Below the pieces are notes generated by a model, which was not told the origin of the DNA, ran no database searches, and saw only the letters and a list, made by a program, of their open reading frames with translations. The position numbers and the translations under genes were made by a program. A DNA stretch of 64,000 nt from an uncultured Bacteroidales bacterium (lineage in GTDB: Bacteria; Bacteroidota; Bacteroidia; Bacteroidales; Paludibacteraceae), in NCBI GenBank assembly GCA_902799705.1, contig CADCBP010000003.1:62001-126000 (forward strand), in the 5' to 3' direction. Shown piece by piece: positions 35,322-44,511 of the stretch (positions are counted from its first letter, which is position 1; each line of letters starts with the position of its first letter).

Positions 35322-36800
35322 TTATTGTTTGATTTGTTTGCTGGTTGTATGACCGGATTGAACGATATGTACTTGTCCTACCGGAGTTGTTGTTACCGGT
35401 TGTCCGGATAGGGTATAGATCGTTTTCGGAGTGTTTGTAGCAGGTTGTAGTATGTCGGTAGTATTGGAATGCGTGCTCGCTTGTAAAACCACCCGTTCGC
35501 TGGCATTGCCCGAGGTGTCAAGCGTCTCCAACTCGATCTGATATGTAGTGGCTGGATCAAGACCGGTTATGGAGACAGAAGTATATTTAGGTCGCGAGTA
35601 GCGTTTGCCGTTTACGTAAACCACGTATTTATCCACGGCGATATTATCCGCACCGGCATCCCATGAAAGAACAATCTTGTACATCGTAACCTCCGTTACC
35701 TGCACGTTTGTGGGAGGAGTCGGCGGGGTAAGGTCTTTCGTGCGAGCAGAGACATATCCCCAGTCCGAACTCTCACGGTATGCGGAAACAGCCTGCACGA
35801 AGAAACGATAGGAAGTATAAGTGTGTAAGTTGCTGAAAATATATGAAGTAGCGGTTGTGGAATCTACCAATACCGAGTCCACATATAGGCGATAGTAAGC
35901 GGCATCGCTCACTTGGTGCCACGTCACTTTGACGTTGTTTTCGTCCAAAGGATCAGCCACCAAACCGGAAGGGCGAGGTATCTCATCCACGTGCTCCAAG
36001 ATCTCCATTCCTCCGAGACAGAAGAAAGCGGCAGTGTTCATGCCTAATACACCGGACACATCGCTGCTCTCCATGGTAAAATAGATGGCGTTCACTTGAC
36101 CGAGTGAACTGAGATCCACCCATTGCCATTGGGTAGAGATCTCCAGATCATCGTTATGGAAATGCGCCAGATGATGCACAATCGGCATACCTGCTTCTTT
36201 CGCCTCCTCGTCCATGCCGTGAATGATCAGATTGAACTGCGCGCCGTTGTCCGCGAAAGAGTGTGCAAAACCGTCATCGTGCTGGATGCCATAATACGCC
36301 CATGGATGGTTGCATACCCATATGCCCAGGGGACGATGTGTCAGTCCGTCGTTCCAATCCACTTGGAGGCTATGCACGCCTTCCGCTTCGTAGTTATAGC
36401 CCCAATAGGCTACCAGATAGGGTGCGCCTTTGACGAGCAAACCAGTGGAGTCCAATCCCCCTCCTGCCATACAGCCCCACTGGTGTTCGGGCCATGAGGT
36501 GGAAGAGCCTGCAAAACCATAATCAATATCGTCGCCGTTAGTACAAAGCGTGAAGCCATCCCAATACTGCATCCCGTTCTCATCCGTTCCTTGTGCCTGC
36601 ATAGCATTGGTCATGTGTGCGAAACGGAACTCCTCAAAATCCAGCGAGGGTTGATCAGCGCTATAGGTATTGACCCATTTACCTGCACTGTCCTGAGGAA
36701 ATTCCTCCATAAACGCCTGCATGTTCAGACGGATGGTGTCTGTGGCTTGAATGCTTGCTGCAAGCATCAAACCGAATAATAAGAAAATAACCTTTTTCAT
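35322..36800 (-). CDS. DUF4465 protein with two fibronectin type III domains and T9SS-like tail
   Basis: 492 residues from the Met at 36800 (MKKVIFLLFGLMLAASIQA); six upstream residues in the open frame are less likely. Residues 25-260 match DUF4465 (FEEFRFAHMTNAMQAQGT, WDGFTLCTNGDDIDYGF, the later YFTMESSDVSG). Two Fn3 domains follow (PSGLVADPLDENNVKVTWHQ and PTNVQVTEVTMYKIVLSWDA). The tail IYTLSGQPVTTTPVGQVHIV resembles T9SS signals. A second DUF4465 protein is encoded at 38238 as a lipoprotein. Both are in riboswitch-led operons, which points to corrinoid binding; this is inference. Confidence 0.9.
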   Translation of the reverse strand: MKKVIFLLFGLMLAASIQATDTIRLNMQAFMEEFPQDSAGKWVNTYSADQPSLDFEEFRFAHMTNAMQAQGTDENGMQYWDGFTLCTNGDDIDYGFAGSSTSWPEHQWGCMAGGGLDSTGLLVKGAPYLVAYWGYNYEAEGVHSLQVDWNDGLTHRPLGIWVCNHPWAYYGIQHDDGFAHSFADNGAQFNLIIHGMDEEAKEAGMPIVHHLAHFHNDDLEISTQWQWVDLSSLGQVNAIYFTMESSDVSGVLGMNTAAFFCLGGMEILEHVDEIPRPSGLVADPLDENNVKVTWHQVSDAAYYRLYVDSVLVDSTTATSYIFSNLHTYTSYRFFVQAVSAYRESSDWGYVSARTKDLTPPTPPTNVQVTEVTMYKIVLSWDAGADNIAVDKYVVYVNGKRYSRPKYTSVSITGLDPATTYQIELETLDTSGNASERVVLQASTHSNTTDILQPATNTPKTIYTLSGQPVTTTPVGQVHIVQSGHTTSKQIKQ

Positions 36801-36814
36801 ATATCTTATAAATG

Positions 36815-37717
36815 TCAAATCTCCATTTTTTTCCCTTGTACATTGTATATTGTTCCCTTGTACTTCAAATAGAGTTGTCCGTTGCGGAAGAACTTGGTAC
36901 TTGGTACTTGGTCACTTGGTACTTGATTAAGGTCTTGTGTTGCCTCGGGGTGCAGGTCTTCGGCACCCATTATCTCCGTAGAGGTCTCGCCGAGCCAGCC
37001 GGCTTGCTGATGAAGAGCGGTATAGACCTTGACGAAATGGATACCCGGTAGATTAACCGGTGTACCGTCTGCTTTTACTGCCCATTGGATATTCAGCTGC
37101 GCACCTTCATCTGTATTGGGCAGGTTATCTGCGTAGCCCCATGGATAGGCGGACAGCACAAAGTACGTTCCCTCGCCGGAGAGATCCGCATAGTTGTCGG
37201 GCAAACGGCTACCGGTAAAAGTGATACTATCCTCCTCTACCCATTGGGGATAGTTTTTTCCCTCTTCTGGATGCTTATAAGTTACAGAATAATCATGGAT
37301 CGTCTGCGGATTGGAATACTCGCTACCTGCCAGTTCGTACCATTCGTCATCGGGTTTAGCGTTAGCATTCGCATCGTAACTGACCATAACTATACCGGGT
37401 TCAGCAGCACCCTCAAAAGCATTACCGAGCACCAAGAGGTCCTTCGCATTCGGCACATTGATAATCATGTGATCAAAGCCGAAAACGACATAACCACCCC
37501 ATCCTCCCAAAGAGATCATGCCTTGATTATTGTCGGCTATAGCCTCTTCTGCCTTCATGCGCATATCGTTGGCATCGTCACCTTGCTCATATTCGGGCAT
37601 CGAATTAACGAACTGTCCAGGCGCAGGACAATACTCCCACACACGCGAAATATAAGGACTTTGCGCGTGCGCAAAGGACACGACAAAAACTGCCGCGATA
37701 AATAAATAACGCTGCAT
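36815..37717 (-). CDS. Secreted cell-surface protein, paralogue of the BtuG-like C-terminal domain, with T9SS-like tail
   Basis: 300 residues. Signal peptide MQRYLFIAAVFVVSFAHAQ. The domain (GQFVNSMPEYEQGDDANDM, then ISLGGWGGYVVFGFDH, then PDDEWYELAGSEYSNPQTIH) is plainly homologous to residues 375-625 of the propeller protein at 39010. The tail YLKYKGTIYNVQGKKMEI resembles a T9SS signal. It is the first gene after the cobalamin riboswitch at 37798, so B12 repression is expected. A heptamer repeat (36892-36927) codes a linker NQVPSDQVPST before the tail. It probably captures corrinoids at the surface. Confidence 0.87.
   Translation of the reverse strand: MQRYLFIAAVFVVSFAHAQSPYISRVWEYCPAPGQFVNSMPEYEQGDDANDMRMKAEEAIADNNQGMISLGGWGGYVVFGFDHMIINVPNAKDLLVLGNAFEGAAEPGIVMVSYDANANAKPDDEWYELAGSEYSNPQTIHDYSVTYKHPEEGKNYPQWVEEDSITFTGSRLPDNYADLSGEGTYFVLSAYPWGYADNLPNTDEGAQLNIQWAVKADGTPVNLPGIHFVKVYTALHQQAGWLGETSTEIMGAEDLHPEATQDLNQVPSDQVPSTKFFRNGQLYLKYKGTIYNVQGKKMEI
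36892..36927. repeat. Heptamer repeat ACTTGGT inside the surface-protein gene, in frame
   Basis: ACTTGGT three times, one extra C, ACTTGGT, ACTTGAT. It is placed between the folded domain and the export tail. A longer doublet TTCCCTTGTAC (36853 region) lies just downstream. Confidence 0.88.
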
Positions 37718-37797
37718 ACCTACTACACTATGTGTTTCTAAAAATCTTTTTCATATTGCCCGCCTTGGTATCCGCGCCAAGGGTTAAAGCGTTGCGG

Positions 37798-37945
37798 TTA
37801 CGGCAGGTCTTCCGGCTCGTCTCCCTCCCTCCGGTCTTCCCATCCAATGACAGTGACCCTTTAGAAATGGAGTTCGGTTATGAGACTCACGGCTGCGGGA
37901 CAGCGGCTGAATTGCACAGCCTTCCCTTTTAATCACCAAAACGGA
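37798..37945 (-). promoter_or_regulatory. Cobalamin riboswitch controlling the T9SS-type corrinoid operon
   Basis: Read on the minus strand: TTTTGGTGATTAAAAGGGAA, then GCCGCTGTCCCGCAGCCGTG, GTCACTGTC, GGATGGGAAG, and the closing GCCGGAAGACCTGCC. This is a full class-I cobalamin element. Downstream, CCTTGG/CCAAGG (near 37765-37784) could be the expression platform. It represses the genes at 37717-31166 when B12 is plentiful (family knowledge). Confidence 0.95.
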
Positions 37946-37989
37946 ACGTCTTGGCAAACCATAATCGACATTTTTTTCAAATGCGAGTG

Positions 37990-38020
37990 CAAAGGTACTG
38001 CTTTTTTTGCATATATGCAA
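37990..38020 (-). promoter_or_regulatory. Promoter of the riboswitch-led T9SS-type operon
   Basis: Minus strand: TACCTTTG at 37997-37990 and TTG beginning at 38020 (TTGCATATAT), spacing 23. The leader is about 265 nt and contains the riboswitch. Confidence 0.9.
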
Positions 38021-38100
38021 GAAAAAAGAGAAAAATCGTTCGAAGTGAGCTATTTTTCTTTGTTTGATGGTTTCGGCGGCCTTCTTTCCGCATCTTTGAC

Positions 38101-38144
38101 GTTACGTAGTAGTAACGATATGGTAACGTAAATGACGGGTAAAT
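38101..38144. repeat. Four degenerate tandem 11-mers with GTAACG
   Basis: GTTACGTAGTA, GTAACGATATG, GTAACGTAAAT, GACGGGTAAAT. They lie between the promoter at 38020 and the terminator at 38186, the only other content of that gap. Confidence 0.65.
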
Positions 38145-38185
38145 AGAAGGAGGTTGAATAGGAGAAGATGGATAGCAGTTGACAT

Positions 38186-38223
38186 AAAAAAAGGAGTTCC
38201 ACCGGATATGTGGAACTCCTTTT
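38186..38223 (-). terminator. Strong bidirectional terminator after the BtuB operon
   Basis: AAAAGGAGTTCCAC (38189-38202), loop CGGATAT, GTGGAACTCCTTTT (38210-38223): a 14-bp perfect stem, with a U-run on the minus transcript. It ends the btuB-propeller-DUF4465 operon. Confidence 0.93.
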
Positions 38224-38237
38224 GGATTGTATTTCAA

Positions 38238-38954
38238 TTATTTCGTTGCACCGAGGTTGTCAATACAGAAATAGGTAGGAGTGGTCAAACCGTAGGTATT
38301 AGTTTTTGTACCTGTCATCTCAAAAGTGAGTTCGTCAATAGTACCAAGTTTGCTCAAGTCCAAATAAGTCCAGTCGGTTACGATAGAGGTACCCTCCGCC
38401 AACATAAAGTCCACTTTTTCGTTAACAGCTACTCCGTTCAACTTACCACCGATCGTGAGTTTGAACCAATCGTTGTCCGTGAACCCACCGGGAACAGAAG
38501 ACATCCCATCGCCATTCTTAATCATGTCAGCAACGAGTGCAGTATTGCATACGTACATACCAGCCACAACCGTGTCCTTGGTAAGAAAAAGAGAAGCAGG
38601 TCCCCACGAATCTGCGTACCACACCATGAAATTACGTCCTTGGTAAGCGCCGCCTTTAGCAGATTTATAAGCATCAGCATACCCGTCTTCCACGGAGGTA
38701 GTCGTTTGATTGGAGATAACCGCTCCCACTACATAGCCACCATTATAACTTACTACTTGTTGAGCTTTGAAGATACCACTCTCAAAGAACACGGTGGTGT
38801 CATTCTTGAAAGCAAGATAACTCTCAGTTTGTGACGGGCTGATTGCTGCTTCCTCAAAGGTAGCGACTGCCTTGTCTTGATAACTTTCACCACCCTTCTC
38901 ACAGGATGCGAACACCAACGCCAAGGCTGCTACAAAAAGAATTGATTTTCTCAT
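38238..38954 (-). CDS. DUF4465 lipoprotein, candidate corrinoid-binding protein
   Basis: 238 residues from the Met at 38954 (MRKSILFVAALALVFASCEK, lipobox FASC). The upstream frame lacks a signal and is dropped. DUF4465 motifs FEEAAISPSQTESYLAFKND, YVVGAVISNQTTTSVEDGYA and the C-terminal TYFCIDNLG are visible. It is last in the btuB-propeller operon, before a strong terminator. The BtuH family of surface B12-binding lipoproteins is a candidate identity, but I cannot confirm that BtuH and DUF4465 are the same family. Confidence 0.9.
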   Translation of the reverse strand: MRKSILFVAALALVFASCEKGGESYQDKAVATFEEAAISPSQTESYLAFKNDTTVFFESGIFKAQQVVSYNGGYVVGAVISNQTTTSVEDGYADAYKSAKGGAYQGRNFMVWYADSWGPASLFLTKDTVVAGMYVCNTALVADMIKNGDGMSSVPGGFTDNDWFKLTIGGKLNGVAVNEKVDFMLAEGTSIVTDWTYLDLSKLGTIDELTFEMTGTKTNTYGLTTPTYFCIDNLGATK

Positions 38955-39009
38955 ACTTTTTTTGTTGTTTAAATTGTTAATAAAAAGGTTAATATAAGTG
39001 TTATTCGCA

Positions 39010-40887
39010 CTAATTTGCATGTAAATCAATAGCTCCGGATATTTCGGTACTTATCTCACCGGTTGGGTCATTGATCTCATCAACCGCGGTGTAGACACGA
39101 ACGAAATCAATCATCTGCAGACTAACTGATTGTCCGTTCGAATCTACAGCCCACGAGATATCAAACGACGAGCCTATTGTATCCTTGTTAGGCTTATTAT
39201 CCACATAGCCGAAATCCAATATCTTCTGAACGGTCTGTCCATTGATTTTTACCGTCTGCGAAGGCAGTTTGGCTCCATAGAGCGTGTATTCGTCCTCTTC
39301 CAACCACTGCGGGTAATATGGCTGTTTATGGAAGGGATTTTGAATGGTATCTCCGGAACGCGTATAGGTCTTCTGATACGTATGATTTGTCTGCGGATTA
39401 TCGTACAGACATCCCTTTAGTTCGTACCATGTATCATCGGGCACTCCATTATTATTTGCGTCACGACTCACCAATACTATTCCGTGTTCAGAACTACCAT
39501 ACTCCGTACTTCCGGTCATATAATAGGCATTCGCGAGTATTTGTATATCGCGGCCTTCTTTATTCTCTACAGGATGGTCAAAGCCAAATGTAATATAACC
39601 ACCCCATCCTCCGAGGCAAACCAATCCACCGGCATTATTGGCAATTGCTTGCTCACATTTACGACACATGGTCTCGGCATCATCACCCTCCTCATATTTG
39701 GGCAACTCATTGACAAACTGCCCCATACCCGGCAAATATTCATATACATGTGCGAGGTAACGATGAACATCTTCATGTGAGCCGGTATCGGGTGCCAGTG
39801 AATATTCTCCCGTCACGCGGCAGAGATGTCCCGGAATATCTCCCGTCAGTGCACGCCAGTGCTCATGGCCATCGTATCCATAGCAATGCAGCACTCCGGA
39901 AGAGACATAATTCTTCGCATCCGTAATGTAGAGAGCCTCATCTGTCGCTAAAAGACCATAGGGATGCTCGAAATTTTTTATATCTATCGGTTGAGGCTGT
40001 TCCGCAAAGTCAATTGTGGAGAACGCGCGTAGAGTATTTGCTTCATTATCAATAATATACGCAGTATTCCCACAGATGGAGATATTTGCACATGGCGTAG
40101 AAATACGCTTTAGAATATGAGCAAAGTCTAGGATTACCAGGGAGGGCATAGCATCTACATAGTTTCCTTGGCAGCAAACCCATAGATGTTTCTGTGCATC
40201 CACGCAAATGCGCGTCGGGTTCAAGCCAACCGGTATCTTTTCTATCTCTGTAAAAGTCGTCAGGTCAATGACCGAAATCGTGGAGTCATAGCGATTGGTG
40301 AGATATCCTCCGGAATTGCAGACAAAGAGTTTGTTACCCACGACACATAGTTCGTCGGGTTGATGCCCCACTTTGACTTCCCTTGTGATAGTCAGCGTAG
40401 CCGTGTCCACTTCATAGACAGAACCTAACATGTCAGGGTCAGCTATCGACCCCACGTACGCGCTGACATACATCTTATCTCCCTTGAATGCCATGTAACG
40501 GCAATTAGATATATCTATTTTCGCAATATGCCGCGCCTGCAGGTCCATCACTTCCACCTTATGAGAGCAGTTAATGACGGCATACAAGCGATGACCGTAC
40601 TGCTGAATATCATTGCCCACATCGCCTAACTCCTTCATTTGTGTGGGATTCATCGCCCCGTACCAATTGGAGTAATAATCACCTGTGTGAAGGTTGATAT
40701 AGTCCAGTCGGGCTTTGTTCGAGCCCATATTTCCTTCACAGAGCACATACAATCCTCCATTACGTACCTCATCCGTGACGTGGGTTCCTATCGTAGGATA
40801 GACAATCTCGTCTCCGCGACAAGAGACAAGCATTATGCAGATGCATAATGTAATTTGTAATTTTAATATTGAAAGGCAAGTGTGCAT
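39010..40887 (-). CDS. BtuG-like beta-propeller lipoprotein fused to a second surface domain
   Basis: 625 residues. Lipoprotein signal with LVSC near 23. Residues 40-370 form a YncE-like seven-bladed propeller (GGLYVLCEGNMGSNKARLDY, then MYVSAYVGSIADPDMLGSVY, then VNPTRICVD-like blades). Residues 375-625 are the domain that also occurs alone at 36815. BtuG proteins cap BtuB and capture cobalamin with very high affinity at the cell surface of Bacteroides. The gene overlaps the end of btuB by 25 bases, so tight coupling is expected. The fusion of propeller and second domain is the notable point. Confidence 0.88.
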   Translation of the reverse strand: MHTCLSILKLQITLCICIMLVSCRGDEIVYPTIGTHVTDEVRNGGLYVLCEGNMGSNKARLDYINLHTGDYYSNWYGAMNPTQMKELGDVGNDIQQYGHRLYAVINCSHKVEVMDLQARHIAKIDISNCRYMAFKGDKMYVSAYVGSIADPDMLGSVYEVDTATLTITREVKVGHQPDELCVVGNKLFVCNSGGYLTNRYDSTISVIDLTTFTEIEKIPVGLNPTRICVDAQKHLWVCCQGNYVDAMPSLVILDFAHILKRISTPCANISICGNTAYIIDNEANTLRAFSTIDFAEQPQPIDIKNFEHPYGLLATDEALYITDAKNYVSSGVLHCYGYDGHEHWRALTGDIPGHLCRVTGEYSLAPDTGSHEDVHRYLAHVYEYLPGMGQFVNELPKYEEGDDAETMCRKCEQAIANNAGGLVCLGGWGGYITFGFDHPVENKEGRDIQILANAYYMTGSTEYGSSEHGIVLVSRDANNNGVPDDTWYELKGCLYDNPQTNHTYQKTYTRSGDTIQNPFHKQPYYPQWLEEDEYTLYGAKLPSQTVKINGQTVQKILDFGYVDNKPNKDTIGSSFDISWAVDSNGQSVSLQMIDFVRVYTAVDEINDPTGEISTEISGAIDLHAN

Positions 40888-42887
40888 CGTATGTTTTGTT
40901 TTGGCATCGGATAGTTCTGAATGACTTCATAATCCTGTCCGAGCATGTTATTGAGTTCAAAATTTGCTTTTAGCCGGAACTGCCGTATATTCCATTCGGC
41001 ATACACCGCCAAGTCATGCGTGTACCACGGCAGTACTTCGTTATATACAGTGTTCTCTTGTTGGCAGTATCGCTTGCCGACATATATGAACGAATAATTG
41101 AAGCCGTAATGGTCCCCTCGCTTACTCTTCCAGTCCAATCCACCCACTACGCTGCCGCTGTGCCAGGGTATATAGGGAATCTGATGCCCGTAATAGGTGT
41201 CGTCCGGATTGGTGACGTCTATAGCCGTCTGGTAAGTATAGTTCAGCCGTGCACGGAGTGTAAAATTCAGCGGTAGGAAGAAAGAGAAGTCCGCTTTGGA
41301 ATCCACACCGTTGATCTTCACTGTTCCGAGATTCAACATCGTCCAGCGGAATTGCTGTCCCTTCGGGTACGCAATAATCTTATCCGTCACGCGGTTATAG
41401 TAATACGACGCACTAAGGTCGATGTGGTAAGTCTTATCTGTTTTGCGGTAAGCCACCTCAACGGAGTGTTGACGTGCCAATTCAGGTCGCAGGTTGGCAT
41501 TGCCAAGATCTGTATAATAGAGGTCATTGAAAGTTGGATAGCGATAACTCTGCTTGTAGAAAGCATTGATACTCAGGTCTATAGACGGATACGGGCGCAA
41601 CGAGAAGAAGATACCCGGAGTAATTTTCGGATTGGAGATTGGAGATTGGAGATTGGAGATTTGTGTCATCAGTACCGAGGCTTGCAGACGGAAGTATTCC
41701 TTGATATTCATCGTTGTAGCGGCACTGAGCCAGTGGCTGTGACGTCCGAAATGTTCAGGCTCGGCCTCAATAAGCAAGTTGCTCCGGTCAAGCATATTGT
41801 ACTGATAATCATACGCCAGCGAAGCGTCCCACCAATTGAAGATCCTCACCTTGTTCGCAAAGGAGAAATAGAGTTCTTGCTGCAGATACTCGTTGTCAGA
41901 CGGCAAGAGGCGCTCGTCATAGTTCTTATAATGTGTGTAATCGTTTGCCCACTTAGCCAAGACGCGCGTATTCCACCGGTTAAACCACTCATCTTGCCAT
42001 TCAGCCTGCACAAAATTGTTTCGATCCCACAGACGCTCACCGTTCCGCCATACATTATTGACGATTGCACCGGGAATGCCGCGCTCCGACCAATAGTTAT
42101 AAGCGTGAACACGGAAAAAACCTGTGGTGCTGTAGTAATCATGCAATCCGCCTTCCACGCGCACGGCATTGATGTCTCCATTTTGCCGGATAGCAGTGGT
42201 ATCATACGCTACTTCGCCCGAAGGCAGCACACGGCGATAACGGAAAGGATACTTACCATCCGAATAGACATACTCGGCATCGAAATTGAGTGCGAGCGTC
42301 TCGGTCAGTTTGACATCAAACCCCAGACTCGGATTAGCGAGGGCAAACGAACCGCAACGCATTTGCGCGCGCACGTGTACGCGTTCCTTATTTTTAAAAT
42401 AAGGTCTGCGCGTTGTCAGATACACATTCCCTGCCGCTCCGAATTCCCGCGCTGACTGGAAAATATCGGACTTCTGACCATTAAAGAGCTGGATTTGCTC
42501 CATGTTGTCAAGCGAGAAACGTCCTAAGTCCACTTGTCCGTTTTGCGCATTGCCAAGCTGTACACCGTTATAATAAACTGCGGTGTGCTGGCTTCCCATA
42601 GACCGCACATTGATGGTTTTAATACCTCCTACTCCGCCATAATCCTTGAGTTGGACGCCAGAGAAATAACGCAGGGCATCCGCCACAGAGAGCGCCGCCA
42701 TGCGTTTGAGTTGTTCGCCTTTGAGGGTTTGGGGAACGATTACATCCTTGGTAAGCGCACGTGCCGTTACCTCGACTTCCTCGATACGGAAGTTGTTATA
42801 CAACGAATCAAGCTCTGCCTCGCTGATCGCGAAAACAGAGGTGGCACAAAGTGCAAGAATCAGTATGAAAAACGCACGTCTTATCAT
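40863..42887 (-). CDS. btuB: TonB-dependent cobalamin receptor BtuB-like
   Basis: 674 residues. Signal peptide, then plug domain (VEVTARALTKDVIVPQTLKG, LRYFSGVQLKDYGGVGGIKT, MGSQHTAVYYNGVQLGNAQN) and a 22-strand barrel ending in an aromatic residue (LAFQY). Identification rests on the cobalamin riboswitch directly upstream and the BtuG-like gene downstream. It imports corrinoids across the outer membrane with TonB energy. An in-frame heptamer repeat (41630-41661) codes QISNLQSPISN in a predicted extracellular or periplasmic turn of the barrel. Confidence 0.93.
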   Translation of the reverse strand: MIRRAFFILILALCATSVFAISEAELDSLYNNFRIEEVEVTARALTKDVIVPQTLKGEQLKRMAALSVADALRYFSGVQLKDYGGVGGIKTINVRSMGSQHTAVYYNGVQLGNAQNGQVDLGRFSLDNMEQIQLFNGQKSDIFQSAREFGAAGNVYLTTRRPYFKNKERVHVRAQMRCGSFALANPSLGFDVKLTETLALNFDAEYVYSDGKYPFRYRRVLPSGEVAYDTTAIRQNGDINAVRVEGGLHDYYSTTGFFRVHAYNYWSERGIPGAIVNNVWRNGERLWDRNNFVQAEWQDEWFNRWNTRVLAKWANDYTHYKNYDERLLPSDNEYLQQELYFSFANKVRIFNWWDASLAYDYQYNMLDRSNLLIEAEPEHFGRHSHWLSAATTMNIKEYFRLQASVLMTQISNLQSPISNPKITPGIFFSLRPYPSIDLSINAFYKQSYRYPTFNDLYYTDLGNANLRPELARQHSVEVAYRKTDKTYHIDLSASYYYNRVTDKIIAYPKGQQFRWTMLNLGTVKINGVDSKADFSFFLPLNFTLRARLNYTYQTAIDVTNPDDTYYGHQIPYIPWHSGSVVGGLDWKSKRGDHYGFNYSFIYVGKRYCQQENTVYNEVLPWYTHDLAVYAEWNIRQFRLKANFELNNMLGQDYEVIQNYPMPKQNIRCTLAFQY
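41630..41661. repeat. Heptamer repeat GATTGGA inside btuB, in frame
   Basis: GATTGGA four times perfectly, then GATTT. It interrupts the barrel between strands but keeps the frame. Confidence 0.9.
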
Positions 42888-42904
42888 GGGGTTGTCCTAT
42901 TCCT

Positions 42905-43027
42905 GGAGGACATTCCATCGCGCAAAGAGGAAGCGATCTGACTTAGGTCTTTCGACCATCACAGTTGCCGGTCAGTCCGGGATTCTCACCCGAGTTCTCT
43001 TCTTATTTCTTAGCCTCAAGGGCACGA
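42905..43027 (-). promoter_or_regulatory. Cobalamin riboswitch upstream of btuB
   Basis: Minus strand: CGTGCCCTTGAGGCTAAG, then CTCGGGTGAGAATCCCGG, ACTGACCGGCAACTGTGATG, and AAGTCAGATC. These are the P3-P6 core and B12-box-like parts of a cobalamin element. It starts right at the DUF1846 stop codon; no separate promoter is clear, so transcription may read through from the capsule operon. Confidence 0.9.
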
Positions 43028-44509
43028 TTACTTCTTTGCGGGTTCTGTCGTTAAATCTATTCCCAGTTTTTTAAATGTTTTCCAATCTACTTCCTTAAGC
43101 ATCACCGTGGAGTGCGCTTGGCATCCCTTGAGCAAAGGAAGTGTCTCCAATGCTTTGCGGCAGTTCTCATCATGCAACGAGAGTACCGACAAGGCCACTA
43201 ATACCTCATCCGTATGCAGACGCGGGTTTTGACCATGCAAATAGCTGATCTTCGTCTGTTGTATAGGCGCAATGATTTCCTCAGGGATGAGCCGTACAGA
43301 GTGGTCGATACCCGCCAATTCTTTCATAGCGTTGAGCAGCAGGGCTGCAGACGAACCCAATAGGTCGCCTGCTTCCGATGTGATTATCTTACCATTCGGC
43401 AATTCAATCGCAGCGGCATGTGCAAAAGCACCGTCATGCAAAGCGCCCGTAAGTGCACGGCGTTCACGCGCGGCTACCGTAGTATTCCTATAAGCGGTGT
43501 TAATACCTACCTGTTGCTGCAGCAAAGCCAGTTTCTTAATCTCCGCCTCGTTGCATGCTCCGTTCGCCATGTGGCACAGCGCTTGAAAATAACGGCGGAT
43601 TATCTCCTGCTTGCTGGCTTCGCGCACTGCTTCATCATCGCTGATACAGAACCCCACCATATTCACTCCCATGTCGGTAGGCGACTTATAGGGGTTCTTG
43701 CCGTAGATAGAGGTAAAGAGTGCATCCAGGACCGGATAAATCTCTACATCGCGGTTATAGTTCACCGCTGTCTTGCCATAAGCCTCCAGATGGAAAGGAT
43801 CAATCATATTAACATCCTGCAAGTCGGCTGTCGCCGCCTCATAGGCCACATTCAGCGGATGTTTGAGTGGCAGATTCCAAACCGGAAAGGTTTCAAACTT
43901 CGCATAGCCGGCTTCATGTCCCCGCGCATGTTCACTATAGAGCTGGCTCAGGCACACCGCCATCTTTCCGCTTCCCGGTCCAGGCGCAGTAACAACGACC
44001 AGTGGACGTGTTGTCTCCACGAAGTCATTCCGGCCGAAGCCTTCTTCTGATGCGATAAGGTCCACATTATGCGGATAGCCGTCAATGATATAATGGTAAT
44101 ATACACGGATACCTTTTCGTTCCAAACGCTGCCGATAGGCATCCGCTGAGCGTTGTCCGGCATAATGGGTGATCACTACCGAAGATACCATGAAACCGCG
44201 CCCCATGAAGGCTTCGCGCAGACGCAGCACGTCTTCGTCATAGGTGATACCTAAGTCCTGACGAACCTTATTGCGTTCGATGTCTTCCGCAGAGATAACG
44301 ATGATAATCTCCAGCGAGTCCCGTAACTGCGTTAACATCAGTAGTTTGCTGTCCGGCATGAATCCGGGCAGTACCCTACTCGCGTGCAGATCATCGAACA
44401 ACTTACCGCCTAACTCCAGGTATAACTTGTTGCCGAACTGCGCGATGCGCTCACGGATGTGTTCCGACTGAATACGGATATATTTATCGTTGTCAAAAGC
44501 GGCAGCCAT
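43028..44509 (-). CDS. DUF1846 (UPF0371) family protein
   Basis: 493 residues, usual length. Conserved segments include GFDNDKYIRIQSEHI-like start (AAAFDNDKYIRIQSEHIRER), RLPGFMPDSKLLML-type segment and APGPGSGKMAVCLSQLYSEH near 165-185, which looks like a P-loop-like glycine-rich region. The biochemical role is unknown to me. It lies 2 bases after the Wzc-like kinase gene, so it is at the 3' end of the capsule operon, and it is followed by the btuB riboswitch. Confidence 0.93.
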   Translation of the reverse strand: MAAAFDNDKYIRIQSEHIRERIAQFGNKLYLELGGKLFDDLHASRVLPGFMPDSKLLMLTQLRDSLEIIIVISAEDIERNKVRQDLGITYDEDVLRLREAFMGRGFMVSSVVITHYAGQRSADAYRQRLERKGIRVYYHYIIDGYPHNVDLIASEEGFGRNDFVETTRPLVVVTAPGPGSGKMAVCLSQLYSEHARGHEAGYAKFETFPVWNLPLKHPLNVAYEAATADLQDVNMIDPFHLEAYGKTAVNYNRDVEIYPVLDALFTSIYGKNPYKSPTDMGVNMVGFCISDDEAVREASKQEIIRRYFQALCHMANGACNEAEIKKLALLQQQVGINTAYRNTTVAARERRALTGALHDGAFAHAAAIELPNGKIITSEAGDLLGSSAALLLNAMKELAGIDHSVRLIPEEIIAPIQQTKISYLHGQNPRLHTDEVLVALSVLSLHDENCRKALETLPLLKGCQAHSTVMLKEVDWKTFKKLGIDLTTEPAKK

Positions 44510-44511
44510 AC

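Noticed and set aside
41352-42455. Long plus-strand open frame (367 codons) opposite btuB
   Set aside because: Antisense to a clear receptor gene, no signal, no family features; explained by codon bias of the real gene.
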